From positions 1 through 64,000 of the forward strand of contig JAIOYZ010000006.1 of NCBI GenBank assembly GCA_021740845.1: DNA of 64,000 nucleotides, given 5' to 3'. A program made the translations under genes and the position numbers. The notes beneath the pieces are model-generated. The model saw only the letters and a list, made by a program, of their open reading frames with translations, did no database searches and had not been told where the DNA came from. How positions within the stretch are numbered: position 1 is the stretch's first letter; each line of letters begins with the position of its first letter. The stretch is from Bacteroidia bacterium. Lineage in GTDB: Bacteria > Bacteroidota > Bacteroidia > UKL13-3. This document shows positions 14,201-20,162 of this stretch, piece after piece.

Positions 14201-16029
14201 TTTCGTATGAAATTCTTATAAAACCGCAAACTATCATACGTTGAAAAATAGGCTCCATAAATTGTACCTGTAGTAGATAAATCTTCAATGGTATCCTGGT
14301 AGGTTCTAATGATTGTACCAGAAGTAGCTCCATTGAGAAATATGCCATAAGTAGTTGTTGAACCCGTGCTTGAAATACCTTTTACCTTATTATTATATAC
14401 TGTATGAATTGCAGAGGTAGAATTGGCTCCACTGGTATATAACCCATAAGTAGTTCCACCTGTGGCAGTCTTAGTTTCATTATTAATTAAATTATTATAA
14501 ATATTCAAATTAATTGGAGATCCAGTTCTATTTAATCCATAATAAGTTCCTGAGGTTTGGTAAATGCTATTATTTTCAATCCGATTGTTATAAACATCGC
14601 AATTGGTTGAACTTGAAGTAATGTTTAAACCATACATGCTACTTGTACTACCCCTAAAGGTATTTCCTGTTATGAAATTATCATTTATGGTTAAATTGGT
14701 AGAAGAACTTGAAACAAAAATTCCTGCAGAGGTTCCTGTTCCTAAAGTAGATTGATTTCTAGTATTTCCACTTATGGTATTGTTATTAATAATCCAACTA
14801 TTATTGCTTGCTGCTCCTCCTGTCATATACAAACAATAATTTGTACCCGTGGCGGTTGAGGACCCACTTCCATAAGAATTATTCTGGATAATATTATTGC
14901 TACAATTTAAATTGTAAGGACTTGCACTGCTGTATATATAATATAGAGTTGAGGAAGTTGGAACTGTCCAAGTCCAATTACTTACATTATTATTAGTTAT
15001 ATTAACCGTATTATTTGTTCCAGATGACCCTCCACCATTAATAATTCCATAGGTGGTACTTCCCGCAACTGTGCGATTAAATGTTATAGAATTGGAATCA
15101 ATTGTAATATTAGCATTTGTTGCCGTATTTGAATAAATACCATAAATAGCACTGCTTGCTGAAGCTAAATTTGAAATGGTATTCTTCCGAATAGAAACCT
15201 CGTTCTGATAAATTGTATGAATACCATAGGTCGTTGTATTTGAACCAAAATTTTCAATCGTATTTCCTTGACTAGTTCCAATATTTATTCCTTGATCGTA
15301 ATATGGCGTGGTGGAATTACCATAAAACATTATCCCACATCCAGCATTTATGATGGTACATCCATCAATGGTAATATCTCTAAATCCTCCAGCTACTGAG
15401 GTTGGAGCTGTTGTGGTTCCAGCATCATTTAAATTAACGGCCCGAATTCCCATGGTGTACAAAACAGCACCATTCTTTAAAGTTACAACACAATTTCGGA
15501 TTGTTACATTTTGACAACCATTCGTTGAAGACTGCCTAACCAATAAATAACCACTTTCTACTAATAAACTAGTTGTGGTTCCTGTATATCCCTCAGTTAG
15601 GTCAATTCCATCAAAAGTAATATAATCCGTTCCTACCAATTTAATTATTCCATCCCCATTACTTGTAGTATTGCTTGTTCCTGCAACTGTACCATTTCCA
15701 GCTGCGGCAGTGGATATTTTGGGATTAACGCCAACACCACTTTTTTGAAAAACAATGGGATTTGATGCCGTTCCAGTTGCCGTTATTTTATAATTTGCTA
15801 AACTAGAAACCGTTTCTGTGTGGCCTGCTGCAACATTAAAGGTAACACCGCCACTTCCAACTCCTGAGGAATTGAGAGCAGTAATTGCAGCTGCTATTGT
15901 TGCATAATCAGGACTACCGCCTCCAACGGTTTTAGTTCCTGTTAATTGACCAAATACGGTGGTAGAATTGACTACCAAAACCGATAAAAAGAGAATCAAA
16001 ACTTTGCCTAGAGAATTGGATTTTTCCAT
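1..16029 (-). CDS. Giant secreted multidomain beta-helix / Ig-like repeat protein (C-terminus off left edge)
   Basis: The frame stays open from an ATG at 16029 to the window edge, at least 5,343 residues. Residues 1-28 form a signal peptide (hydrophobic core, then VFGQ). Roughly 40-840, 990-1790, 1970-2750, 2910-3660 and 3820-4290 are rich in NTISN, YGIY and NNNS words, typical of right-handed parallel beta-helices. Four linker domains near 841, 1797, 2754 and 3667 share a TSGV..RPRLYYKKSS core and a DxIxYFVVAQD strand. A CARDB-like domain (about 4304-4410) and two PKD/Ig-like domains (to about 4577) precede 95-residue Ig-like repeats with ICTGSTPS, TQTTWYRR and SSAIEVTVN motifs. The architecture is that of Bacteroidota cell-surface T9SS cargo. 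A C-terminal sorting domain would lie outside the window, so secretion by T9SS is inferred. Function is unknown; adhesion or matrix formation is plausible. No clear TAnnTTTG box was found before it. Confidence 0.9.
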   Translation of the reverse strand, partial: MEKSNSLGKVLILFLSVLVVNSTTVFGQLTGTKTVGGGSPDYATIAAAITALNSSGVGSGGVTFNVAAGHTETVSSLANYKITATGTASNPIVFQKSGVGVNPKISTAAAGNGTVAGTSNTTSNGDGIIKLVGTDYITFDGIDLTEGYTGTTTSLLVESGYLLVRQSSTNGCQNVTIRNCVVTLKNGAVLYTMGIRAVNLNDAGTTTAPTSVAGGFRDITIDGCTIINAGCGIMFYGNSTTPYYDQGINIGTSQGNTIENFGSNTTTYGIHTIYQNEVSIRKNTISNLASASSAIYGIYSNTATNANITIDSNSITFNRTVAGSTTYGIINGGGSSGTNNTVNITNNNVSNWTWTVPTSSTLYYIYSSASPYNLNCSNNIIQNNSYGSGSSTATGTNYCLYMTGGAASNNSWIINNNTISGNTRNQSTLGTGTSAGIFVSSSSTNLTINDNFITGNTFRGSTSSMYGLNITSSSTNCDVYNNRIENNSIYQTSGTYYGLNRTGSPINLNIYNNLINNETKTATGGTTYGLYTSGANSTSAIHTVYNNKVKGISSTGSTTTYGIFLNGATSGTIIRTYQDTIEDLSTTGTIYGAYFSTYDSLRFYKNFIRNLTTTSGSVNGIYCIGSSGLRHTFVYNNIISELTATTSSSAPGVTGMYFSNGGNIGAYFNTIFLSATSSSTSFGSAGIFAGSSPGNLEFINNLVINNSTPGSGNANAVTAGYWRSAGGSLANHGSSSNSNNYYGGTGSPYNFVYFDQFTANGDQTIAGFKTRVGGESGSFSSLPPFLNSTSAPYDLRINNSIATQAESGGLAITNPTGVVGDFFGNARYGDVGYSGNGTAPDVGAHEDDFVGLDLTSPGISFTNLGNAPVTSSREILDVVVTDASGVDSLNRPRLYFKKSSEPNSLATANDSNYTGWKYVVANGTGASPYTFTINHQLLNAYSSLAIGDIIQYFVVAQDLAPTANVGIQSGSFAINPSSVVLASTAFPIGGTLKSYQFSPTMSGTYTIGSGGDYPTLTGTGGLFEDINSKTVIGNITAKILENIPEPATNGINQWSEFGGSGYTLTIQPADTVGSEIVISGNYSGGLIRFNGADGVIIDGRKNESGKWLRFVNSNASGNVFHFSTDAENDTIRFAIIQGRNTSSTSGNIYFGSATNANSGNYIGYCDIGDDAGNLPLYSIYSASNRNSNNRIEFNNIYNFSSAGVRWQTSGASSGAGDGWAIESNRFYQTASRTSVLYPIWLQSGAGHNINNNSIGGSDSSRVGTATVTSNTFYGIYLQSSGTNANTINHNTISNINSSSFYGIYLNGGDVNLRGNIIGGLTLVNDTIINTSTTYPLYKTGGGTIDFSNNTISNISAGSTMYSIYLLGGSNHTIDSNEIYRVSSPSTAYAIMASSGASGVNVTNNHIYELLNTSTTAAIYIQSLGTNTISDNLIENITHSSTFYGLYALSASPGIVNYSNNRLRNLTLNSTSYLFYLTSTGTYNYSNNDVRNITQTAGTAYSTYASSTGNYSFTNNMWDSITISTTSTCYFYYGSSSGTHTFTNNTISNLTYTLSTSPRLYYIASTSSGNVSFTGNTYYNIYGPLASTFYNFYQAGGVGTISKNRLYNINSLGTQYGFYLASSSGAIVDNNVIALGNDMTANATIYGIFDGSTGSNQYYFNSVLINGNAGNTNTTAAFYKSSSSTITAKNNVFTNFRGLSNNYGIYIGNVTGWSGSTIDYNNIYSVNSANAVYYSGAKTFSAYQTASSSDANGRGSDPKFNTYPVLILQPNSSNYSAGIAIPGFATDYLDSTRNVSTPSIGAYENTKDLVGPEISFVNLPTTLLTSNRTLTNVIITDTSGVNVLAGTKPRLYYKKSSNTNQYVGNTSAVNGWKYVESNESASPFSFTFDYSKLTGAAVNAGDEIEYFVVAQDNTLDMNVGDNSATFTSGPTSVNLDNSNFPVSGVNSYNIAVTGFIGTVKVGSGQTYTNLTDSSGLFNAINENVIVGDLRVEISSDLNLESGTIALSALQFEGGTFNVVIGVDSAVERTVQGSNTSPLIRLNGVEGLVIDGSYDGSGRYLMFRNNTATASALAINSGINDTLRNVIFESDNSSSSGTTGGALNLGSGTTSNQNLYISGNLFRHNSNTGIAPYTQIMIGSTGNSGLKFVSNEISNFITLGIYITSATSNQSFVFDQNHFYRNLPTSASTQYGIYALGNNHTITNNSFGGSASGRSGSVWQMTSTFYGAYVSGQAITAGDTSYFRNNTFGNISSGAFYALNSLGGNIVAENNTIGSLGEGINTTSSTYPIYFTSSNTNGLVRNNSIQYFSASSTFYSIYSAVAGSFEVTNNTISNNTASSTHYGIYFTNGLGTISNNTISNNTNTGGTTMGINTNSASPNTWYISENNLEDNFISATYYGIYHSGSSQITDSANTISNISANGTGTIYGIYSGNSASNKFIQNSISDLNQSGTGSIYATSFVSGTNLVQENSIENITTGFSTSGSFGALGVLVQTSNSGNLIFGNTIRNISLSATGGQGASGGIYISNVGSSGIKTEISGNIIEEIKTSSTLGEPNSSSLYGIYAASGNATYVNNSIAIGLNQDGNISAIGIQDAGAGTNQFYYNSVNLAGTVFNGNIGNSSAAFRRTSTGVDSLRNNIFSNQRTGGNVNHYAIRIDNSTGWNGAMVDNNLLYSSLDTLASFNGASIASFSDWKITSSADVNSSNGDPKFNTKTNLRPTPNSAIASVSAYTGTGYLTDITGMTRTIPNIGAYDSLYDNGSPDISYEPLSNIVSTSNRVFDLVNITDPSGVQVGSGLKPRLYYRKSTNANTYVGNTSSDNGWKYVEANNSVSPFQFTFDYTKLFGGISGGEDIEYFVIAQDSVSIAHVSANEATFTSNPTSVNLSAANFPVSGDMNRYRVQILISGDYNVGVSESLTSLTGSNGAFNFVNGNILSGDVRLIVKSDLSESGDVGLIQWDEQGAGGYRVSIVPDATTMRTISGNYSGGLIRIDGAKNVSIKGGTGSDTYLKFQNSNSNGNVFVLENGTRNDTLTNSIIEGAGTLSAAIFIGAGVFGNDLIWIENNQIRDLTSTSATPGIGIQSNSSQNDSVYIKGNSIFNWTSYGIRASNNSAGINWEISNNNFYQTSPRSSQLKAISFLSGVGHIIDGNNIGGSNSTRTGTALTVTSSTFPSFTGIEVSTINDTDQTIISNNIISNISTVSFYGIYGTGGELSITNNRIGGDAEASDTIKATSSIYGIYYIGSGSPQIVNNNLGGWNSASTTYGVYATNGDSLEIDSNTISNIRSTSTLYPIYLAGGSNAFLRENTISGLSAGSTTYGYYLATGGSTIVSGNSFIGYNTANTTYGYYLTSASPNTYSIQNNIFKRITQTAGTFYGVYSSSTASVNYSNNTMDSISSGATTIYGYYSTSASTHTINDNSFNAWSSNSTASPYGVYLTGQTGLEINRNTISNFSANNILYGFNIGGAGNVNMTKNRIHDLVGTSTTYGIYYSSTGVLVANNNSIALGYGSNSNISIYGIYDASSGTSTFQYNSVNITGNSSNSSLCAAYYKSGANARTMYNNAFANSRGASNNYGIYVATTTGWSGVNVNYNLYYSSISTNATYYSGAMNLTSWKVAASADANSVSNDPLFNSYNLLIPFPGSPLLGAGTSITVLGDIIDSTRNGSTPTIGSFENSGDPIGPTITFTPPYKPSKSGITLNNVYITDLSGVDTSTNRPKLYYKKSTDGNSLVGNTSIDNGWKYVTAEGIGNSPFSFTMDFSKLYGGSPNDGDVIQYFIVATDLYSSPNTSISAGTMNTNPVGTNLVGGNFPAVNTHSTSLISEISGEFEVGTGKQFTSLTGTDGAFKFINDNRLGGNTTLRISSNLTETGAVALNPLDEINNGSQFVLNLKPTSGSSKLVSGSYGGGLIRLNGADRILIDGNNGSNDIGLTFSNTSTGTSAVIQFISTSAGNGSENDTIRYCNIIGGSSTITSTHGIAIGGTSVATSGFDNKNITISNNIFSKAYYGIRIEGNSLNKAYNIKINNNVIGSETATDYIGYSGIYSTNTRYLEIYQNTIKNILNTSTSLISAGITIYTGTDSVSIESNIIDNLKYTSTGGYGLRGVYVNTGSSNSYLYFINNVITRIGGDGWSAFSNSSPVGIYLDGTNGYLNFYHNSINMTGGVTNSSGSLSSCIYFTSGSSNIDFRNNILSNSMTSVNASGKMYCIYSDALSTAFDFIDNNDYYPSGSKGVLGFIGGSEKTTLTAWQTATSKDINSVSCNPEFISETNLRGYSNCVNGKAQVISDLTEDIEGNPRHSTKPDIGAYDFRLAEASILARTSPSNNECGSATMPITIVVKNTGVADLINIPVTYSINGFISTMVSDTLRDTLSAGEIDTFTFSSTINSIVGGSVDISTYTQVDGDEDLTNDSIQEGINIYLKPTPMVSGLTEICENNTTYYTTPSNLGRTYTWTPVGGTVAYGQGTDSVIVAWGNASSATLIVQDSVNISGCKTSTDSYLVTVNPYPTPVISGDTVVCESTSAVYSTPLTSGRSYVWMVSGGSIGSGQGTNSITVNWGSNGTGFVIVSDSVDATGCKTTTAAYGVTINPVIASNSISGAQSIITGTLPTQLNGSNATGGNGIYSYQWISSLINSSSGFINVSGSGTDLNYNSAALTQTTWFKRVVNAGVCTADTSTAIEVTVFPIISSNSISSAQTICSGSTPAILSGSDPAGGNNSYSYLWESSSTSSSTGFTSASGSNSNKNYSPSSLSNTVWYRRIVSSLNSSDTTASIEITVTPVISANTISGAQTICTGSTPSTLVGSTPAGGNGPFSYVWESSTTSASSGFSSASGTNNAIDYSPSALTQTTWFRRVVGSGDCATLTSSAIEVTVNEVIASNTISSSQTICTGSTPSSLSGSAPTGGNGSHTYTWESSTTSASTGFSATSGSSISASYSPSGLTQTTWYRRVVSAGVCSSNTSSAIEVTVNELIASNTISSAQTICTGSTPSTLSGSSPTGGNGSYTYTWESSTTSASTGFSAASGTSTSASYSPSGLTQTTWYRRIVSAGVCSSNTSSAIEVTVNEVIASNTISSSQTICTGSTPSSLSGSAPTGGNGSYTFTWESSTTSASTGFSAASGASTSASYSPSGLTQTTWYRRVVSAGVCSSNTSSIIEVTVNELIASNTISSAQTICSGSIPSTLSGSSPTGGNGSYTYLWESSTTSASTGFSAASGTSTSASYSPSSLTQTTWYRRIVSAGVCSSNTSSTIEITVTPVISANTISGAQTICTGSTPSTLVGSTPAGGNGPFSYVWESSTTSASSGFSSASGINNAIDYSPSALTQTTWFRRVVGSGDCATLTSSAIEVTVNEVIASNT

Positions 16030-16656
16030 ATACTGTTTATTTGTTTTTTTAGATTCTTAATAACACAGTTTCAGCAATATCCATTTAGCAAAAAGCACAT
16101 AACTCCCTCTTACTAATTGTATTCACTTTTTAATAAAGTAAATTCTATTAATATCCCCCCCTCACAAAACACGAATTATTGTACAGTTTTAAATAGGCTA
16201 CTGCAGATAAATGTTAATTTTTTCTTAACATAAACATAGAGACAATTCACATCTTAGCAACAAATAAGAAAAAATAAAATGCAGAATTATGACAATTAGA
16301 GTTTTTCAAAATCCAATTGAGTGATTTTTCTATTTGAACAACTGTATTTTTTTCTATACAAAATGTAAAAAAAATGTAAAAATTACCTCTGATAAGTAAT
16401 AATACGTTAATAAATAAGGAGAGAATTTCTAAAAAAATGGCGTTTTTTTACCTAAAATCTGGACTAAAAATTAAATTCAGAAATTAATGAAATTCAAACC
16501 AAGGAAGGAAGAAAATTTAGATAAATTTCCTTGAATTATGGAAAAATGGTTTACTCATGTAGTAAACTTATTATTATAAACATTTTCCTTTTTTGCGGAA
16601 CAGAAAAACCTAAAAAACAAAGCAGAAAGTCACCTTTCTAGAAGTTTCACCCAACC
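16030..16656. other. 627-bp A+T-rich intergenic region
   Basis: This lies upstream of the giant gene and downstream of the DUF3109 gene. It holds no supportable gene. Long A and T runs dominate. A small hairpin near the right end may terminate the DUF3109 transcript. I looked for the minus-strand -7 box (CAAAnnTA on plus) ahead of 16029 and found no convincing match, so the giant gene's promoter remains unlocated. A long leader or an alternative sigma factor is possible. Confidence 0.6.
16623..16638 (-). terminator. Possible terminator of the DUF3109 gene
   Basis: A six-base stem AGAAAG/CTTTCT with a four-base loop lies 19 bases past the stop codon at 16657. On the minus strand it is followed by GCTTTGTTTTTT. 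The stem is short, so the call is tentative. Confidence 0.4.
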
Positions 16657-17241
16657 CTACAAATTCCCCTTTTCAGCCATATAGGCTTGGGCTACTTCGT
16701 GGAGTTCTGTATACCATTCTTCTCCAAATTTGCTGATGAGCGGTTCTTTTAAGAATTTGTAAACTGCAACTTTTTCTTGTTTTCCTAAAGTGCAAGCAGC
16801 GCTGCAAATATCCCAACGATGGTAATTAAGCGCGGTATAATCTCCTACTTTTAATAAACGAATAGGGTATAAATAACAAGAACTTGGTTTGCGAATGCTT
16901 GATTTTCCACCCAAGAAACTCTTTTCAATGCCACAACTTAATAAGCCATTTTCGTCGCGTTTTACAAAATTGCACTCACCAGTTGGAAGGCAGGTGGTAA
17001 CCCATTCGTCATCTTCGTCTTTTTCAAAACCACCTCTTTTTTCTAAATCGAGTAAAGATTTCTCACTCAAATAAGGCTTTATAACTTCAAAGTTTTTCTC
17101 AATTTCTTCGCGTTCTTCCTTAGAAACAGGAGCGCCGCTATCGCCTTCAATGCAGCAAGAACCTTTGCAGGCACTCAGGTTGCAAATAAATTCCTTTTCA
17201 AAAAGGTCTTCCGAAATAAGGGTATCGCCAATAATTATCAT
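16657..17241 (-). CDS. DUF3109 family cysteine-rich protein
   Basis: This 194-residue protein matches the DUF3109 family, small cytoplasmic proteins related to YkgJ-type metal-chelating proteins. Cysteines C20, C25, C29 and C30 form a C-x4-C-x3-CC cluster. More cysteines follow in TTCLPTGEC, LLSCG, SSCYLYP and ICSAAC, enough to bind one or more metal ions or an Fe-S cluster. No signal peptide or membrane segment is present. The gene is divergent from rlmN. The 76 bases between the two ATGs as called contain a GGTTCAAACC motif and a 7-bp inverted repeat (17275-17281 with 17303-17309). The family is firmly recognised; its biochemical role is not known to me. Confidence 0.85.
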   Translation of the reverse strand: MIIIGDTLISEDLFEKEFICNLSACKGSCCIEGDSGAPVSKEEREEIEKNFEVIKPYLSEKSLLDLEKRGGFEKDEDDEWVTTCLPTGECNFVKRDENGLLSCGIEKSFLGGKSSIRKPSSCYLYPIRLLKVGDYTALNYHRWDICSAACTLGKQEKVAVYKFLKEPLISKFGEEWYTELHEVAQAYMAEKGNL

Positions 17242-17253
17242 GATTCTGGTTTT

Positions 17254-17263
17254 GGTTCAAACC
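17254..17263. repeat. GGTTCAAACC motif copy (intergenic)
   Basis: One of 22 copies of the near-palindromic 10-mer in this window. It lies 13 bases upstream of the DUF3109 start codon, between that gene and divergent rlmN. Confidence 0.85.
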
Positions 17264-17289
17264 GCCAAAACAAAGGCAGAATGATAAGC

Positions 17290-17297
17290 CAAAAATA
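17290..17297 (-). promoter_or_regulatory. Candidate -7 box for the DUF3109 gene
   Basis: On the minus strand this reads TATTTTTG, an exact match to the Bacteroidota TAnnTTTG box, 48 bases before the DUF3109 ATG. No clear TTG -33 element was identified. Confidence 0.45.
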
Positions 17298-17338
17298 AGC
17301 CTTTCTGCCGAATCTCCATGAATTACAAATCAATCAAT

Positions 17339-17346
17339 TATCTTTG
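17339..17346 (+). promoter_or_regulatory. Candidate -7 box for rlmN
   Basis: TATCTTTG matches TAnnTTTG exactly and ends 7 bases before the ATG at 17354. It lies inside the reading frame if translation started at the upstream ATG (17318), which argues that 17354 is the true start. Confidence 0.5.
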
Positions 17347-17353
17347 GAGCCAC

Positions 17354-18421
17354 ATGTTGCAAGAAGTAAAAACAGATATCCGTTTATTAAGTCTCACCGA
17401 AATTAAAGAAGCCTTTGTAAAAAAGGGCGATAAAGCCTTTCGTGGCCAACAAGTTTACGAATGGCTTTGGAGGAAATCTTGTGTCGATTTCGACCTTATG
17501 AGCAACCTAAATGTAGAAACTAGAAATTGGTTAAAGGAGAATTTTGCCATTCATGCCATAAAGGTTGAAGACAAACAAGTGAGCAATGATGGTACTATTA
17601 AAAGTGGTTTTCGTTTGCACGATGGACATTTAGTGGAAGGTGTATTAATTCCTGCCGATGAGCGAATGACGGCCTGCGTTTCGTCTCAAGTAGGTTGCAG
17701 CTTAACGTGTAAGTTTTGTGCAACGGGCAAAATGGACCGTGAAAGAAATTTAACTCCTGGAGAAATTTACGACCAAGTTGTTTTGATAAAATCTTGGGCC
17801 ATGCAGCATTTCCAAAAACCTCTCACCAATATTGTTTTTATGGGCATGGGTGAGCCTTTATTGAATTATGCAAACGTGCTTAAAGGCATCGAAATGATTA
17901 CATCTCCCGAAGGTTTGGGAATGGCTGCCGATAGAATTACCGTTTCTACTGCAGGTATTGCAAAGATGATTCGCAAATTGGCTGATGATGAGGTTAGGTT
18001 CAACCTAGCCCTTAGTTTGCATGCCGCCAACGATATAAAGCGAAACCAAATCATGCCCATCAACGAAAGCAATAATCTAAAAGCTGTTGGCGAATCATTG
18101 AAGTATTTTCATCAGAAAACTAAGAAGCGTGTCACGTTTGAATACATTGCTTTTAAAGATTTCAATGAAGGAATTCAGGATGCTAAAGAATTATTAGCCT
18201 TTTGCAAACAGTTTCCTGCCAAGGTTAATGTGATAGAATACAACCCAACAGGAGATGGCCAATTTGAAAAAGCTGATTCCAATAAAATTGATCAATTTTG
18301 TGCCTACCTAGAGCGCAATGGTGTTGTTGCTAAAGTGAGAAGAAGCAGAGGAAAAGACATTGATGCTGCTTGTGGCCAATTGGCAAACAAAAAACACAGT
18401 GAAGCCTTAGTTACAGAATAA
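17354..18421 (+). CDS. rlmN: 23S rRNA (adenine-C2)-methyltransferase RlmN
   Basis: A radical-SAM enzyme that methylates C2 of A2503 in 23S rRNA and A37 in some tRNAs. The 4Fe-4S/SAM motif CSLTCKFC (C-x3-C-x2-C) is present at residues 115-122 of the protein as started here. GMGEPLLNY and the C-terminal RSRGKDIDAACGQL, which carries the mechanistic cysteine, are also clear. Length (355 residues) fits the family. An in-frame ATG at 17318 would add 12 residues. I prefer 17354 because the family normally begins close to its (K)DIRxLS segment and a promoter box lies just upstream. The stop codon abuts that of the convergent metalloprotease gene with no base between them. Confidence 0.96.
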   Translation: MLQEVKTDIRLLSLTEIKEAFVKKGDKAFRGQQVYEWLWRKSCVDFDLMSNLNVETRNWLKENFAIHAIKVEDKQVSNDGTIKSGFRLHDGHLVEGVLIPADERMTACVSSQVGCSLTCKFCATGKMDRERNLTPGEIYDQVVLIKSWAMQHFQKPLTNIVFMGMGEPLLNYANVLKGIEMITSPEGLGMAADRITVSTAGIAKMIRKLADDEVRFNLALSLHAANDIKRNQIMPINESNNLKAVGESLKYFHQKTKKRVTFEYIAFKDFNEGIQDAKELLAFCKQFPAKVNVIEYNPTGDGQFEKADSNKIDQFCAYLERNGVVAKVRRSRGKDIDAACGQLANKKHSEALVTE

Positions 18422-20161
18422 TTAATTGGTTCGAACCAATTTTAAAATACTGGTATTTCCTTTTTGATCCGAACAACGTAAAAGATAAATTCCACTAGAG
18501 AATTCCTTTGGATTAATTTCTATTTGTTGCTCAAATCCATTTGATTTCTTAATCACTTCTCCATTGATATTACTTAGTTCATAATTCAACAAATCGCTAT
18601 AAGTTGTATTTACAATTAAGTTTCCATTTCCTTCTGCAAAACCTTGCGAATTAATTAGGTTCAAACCGTTTATAGCTCTAGGTTTATCAATACCTGCCAC
18701 TACACTAAAACCTCTAGCATTTAGGCGTTGCGCCATAATTACACCATGTTCGTAACCATATAAAATACTATCCGATTGCATGAGCAGTTTTGCAGCAGTT
18801 TGCATGGTCATGTAGGAGTAATAACTATAAATAGAATTCAATAAAATTTTGGTTATTACCTCTCTGCCTAAATCATCACTTAAATCGTTGAGCATGCTGC
18901 TCCAAATTAAGGATGAAACATAGAAATCAGAATTTAAATCTTTAGGATAGATATTTGGACTATTAGCATCTCTACCATCCCAATAATCGTTATGACCATC
19001 CCAATTAAAAACTTCACGCCATTTGTAAGTTGAAATAGCCTTAGAATATTGACAAGCCATAAAATCACAATTAGCCTCCTCTATAGCCAAACGCTCGTTT
19101 CCATTGGTTGTATTGGGAGCAATAAAATAATTTATTCCATGAGTATATTCATGTATTATTACATCTGCATCTTCTGCATCGGGCACGCCACCAGTTCCAA
19201 AATACAATGCAGGATTACTTTGAGAATAAGAAAAACGAGATTGGTCCTGACCTTGATAAGCAGTTGGATCAACTTGTAAAACTTGCATACCCGTTAGCGG
19301 CAAACCAATAGAACTTAGATACTCTCGTAGAGTTTGTATATGGTACAAACAATTCATTTCCCTAAAAACAGACTGACTTCTAGTAAATGAAAAATTGGCT
19401 TGTGTAGACTTAAAAACAGTTTGTACTGGCGACTCTAAATCTAAAATTGTAATATAGGGTGAAGCAGCATAAAAGGTGTCGTTTTCAAATTTAATTTGTA
19501 TTGTTCTTTGCTTCAACTCACCTGTTAATTCAGGAGAATCGGCGCCTGCATAGTTTTTCCAAAGACCGCCTTCTCCGTATGCTTTTTCCGCTGTAGTTAA
19601 AGGATCTGGATTATAAACTTTAGTTTGTACAACTGTATCTTTTCTTACCATTAAATCCAATACTTTGGTTTGAACCAAGTCATTGTATAAAGTATAAAGA
19701 TATTCTGTCATCTCTCCTTTTTCATTACCTTGAACCAAGAGTTTTAAAATTTGCCAGGAATCGTTTGAATGAAAAAACACCAAATCTTTTTGGTTCAAAC
19801 CGCTACTTGCTTTTTCTATATTTAGCAAATTATTAATTGGAACTAATTGATCCGATTCGCTCAATATTTTTCCATCAAAACTTAAATTCAATTTAAAGGA
19901 AGCTCCATAAACCAAAATCCCTTGATGTTTTTGAATGAACAAATAATGGGTTCCAATTTCACTGGTACGAACTGCAATTAACTCCAACTCATTTGAGTTC
20001 GCAAATAACCATTTGTGGCCTGCCAAAACATAGTCCCAAGCAAATTCATTTGGGTTAGTTTCGGTTTGAACCAAATTAGTTTTAAGTAATTTTGAAGATG
20101 CTTGCACGCTAATTTGGAGCAAGGCAAATAAGATAAAAATAAAGGCGAAATATTTTTTCAT
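18422..20161 (-). CDS. Secreted M4/M36-like zinc metalloprotease with T9SS sorting domain
   Basis: This 579-residue extracellular protease starts with a signal peptide (MKKYFAFIFILFALLQISVQA). An FTP/PepSY-like propeptide region follows (about 25-150). The zinc site is H337-E-Y-T-H341, with glutamates E361/E362 in AIEEANCD twenty and twenty-one residues on, close to the thermolysin-clan spacing. The last 80 residues resemble a T9SS type A sorting domain (LSNINGEVIK, SSGIYLLR, KLVRTN). Export across the outer membrane by the Por system is inferred from that domain. The gene is last in a four-gene minus cluster, one base after the yigZ-like gene. Its last codons lie in an 18-bp perfect palindrome. 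Five motif copies occur in or at the end of this gene. Confidence 0.85.
   Translation of the reverse strand: MKKYFAFIFILFALLQISVQASSKLLKTNLVQTETNPNEFAWDYVLAGHKWLFANSNELELIAVRTSEIGTHYLFIQKHQGILVYGASFKLNLSFDGKILSESDQLVPINNLLNIEKASSGLNQKDLVFFHSNDSWQILKLLVQGNEKGEMTEYLYTLYNDLVQTKVLDLMVRKDTVVQTKVYNPDPLTTAEKAYGEGGLWKNYAGADSPELTGELKQRTIQIKFENDTFYAASPYITILDLESPVQTVFKSTQANFSFTRSQSVFREMNCLYHIQTLREYLSSIGLPLTGMQVLQVDPTAYQGQDQSRFSYSQSNPALYFGTGGVPDAEDADVIIHEYTHGINYFIAPNTTNGNERLAIEEANCDFMACQYSKAISTYKWREVFNWDGHNDYWDGRDANSPNIYPKDLNSDFYVSSLIWSSMLNDLSDDLGREVITKILLNSIYSYYSYMTMQTAAKLLMQSDSILYGYEHGVIMAQRLNARGFSVVAGIDKPRAINGLNLINSQGFAEGNGNLIVNTTYSDLLNYELSNINGEVIKKSNGFEQQIEINPKEFSSGIYLLRCSDQKGNTSILKLVRTN
18424..18441. 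repeat. 18-bp perfect palindrome built on GGTTCGAACC
   Basis: AATTGGTTCGAACCAATT spans the last codons and part of the stop of the metalloprotease gene, 3 bases past the rlmN stop. It is the fully symmetric form of the dispersed 10-mer. As RNA it can fold on either strand, so it might also serve as an end signal for both convergent genes. Confidence 0.75.
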
Positions 20162-20162
20162 A

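Noticed and set aside
1-16029. Many short open frames on both strands across the first 16 kb
   Set aside because: They lie in other frames of one continuous 5,343-codon minus-strand frame. Their predicted peptides are low-complexity (Leu/Ile/Gln or Ser/Pro-rich) with no family features.
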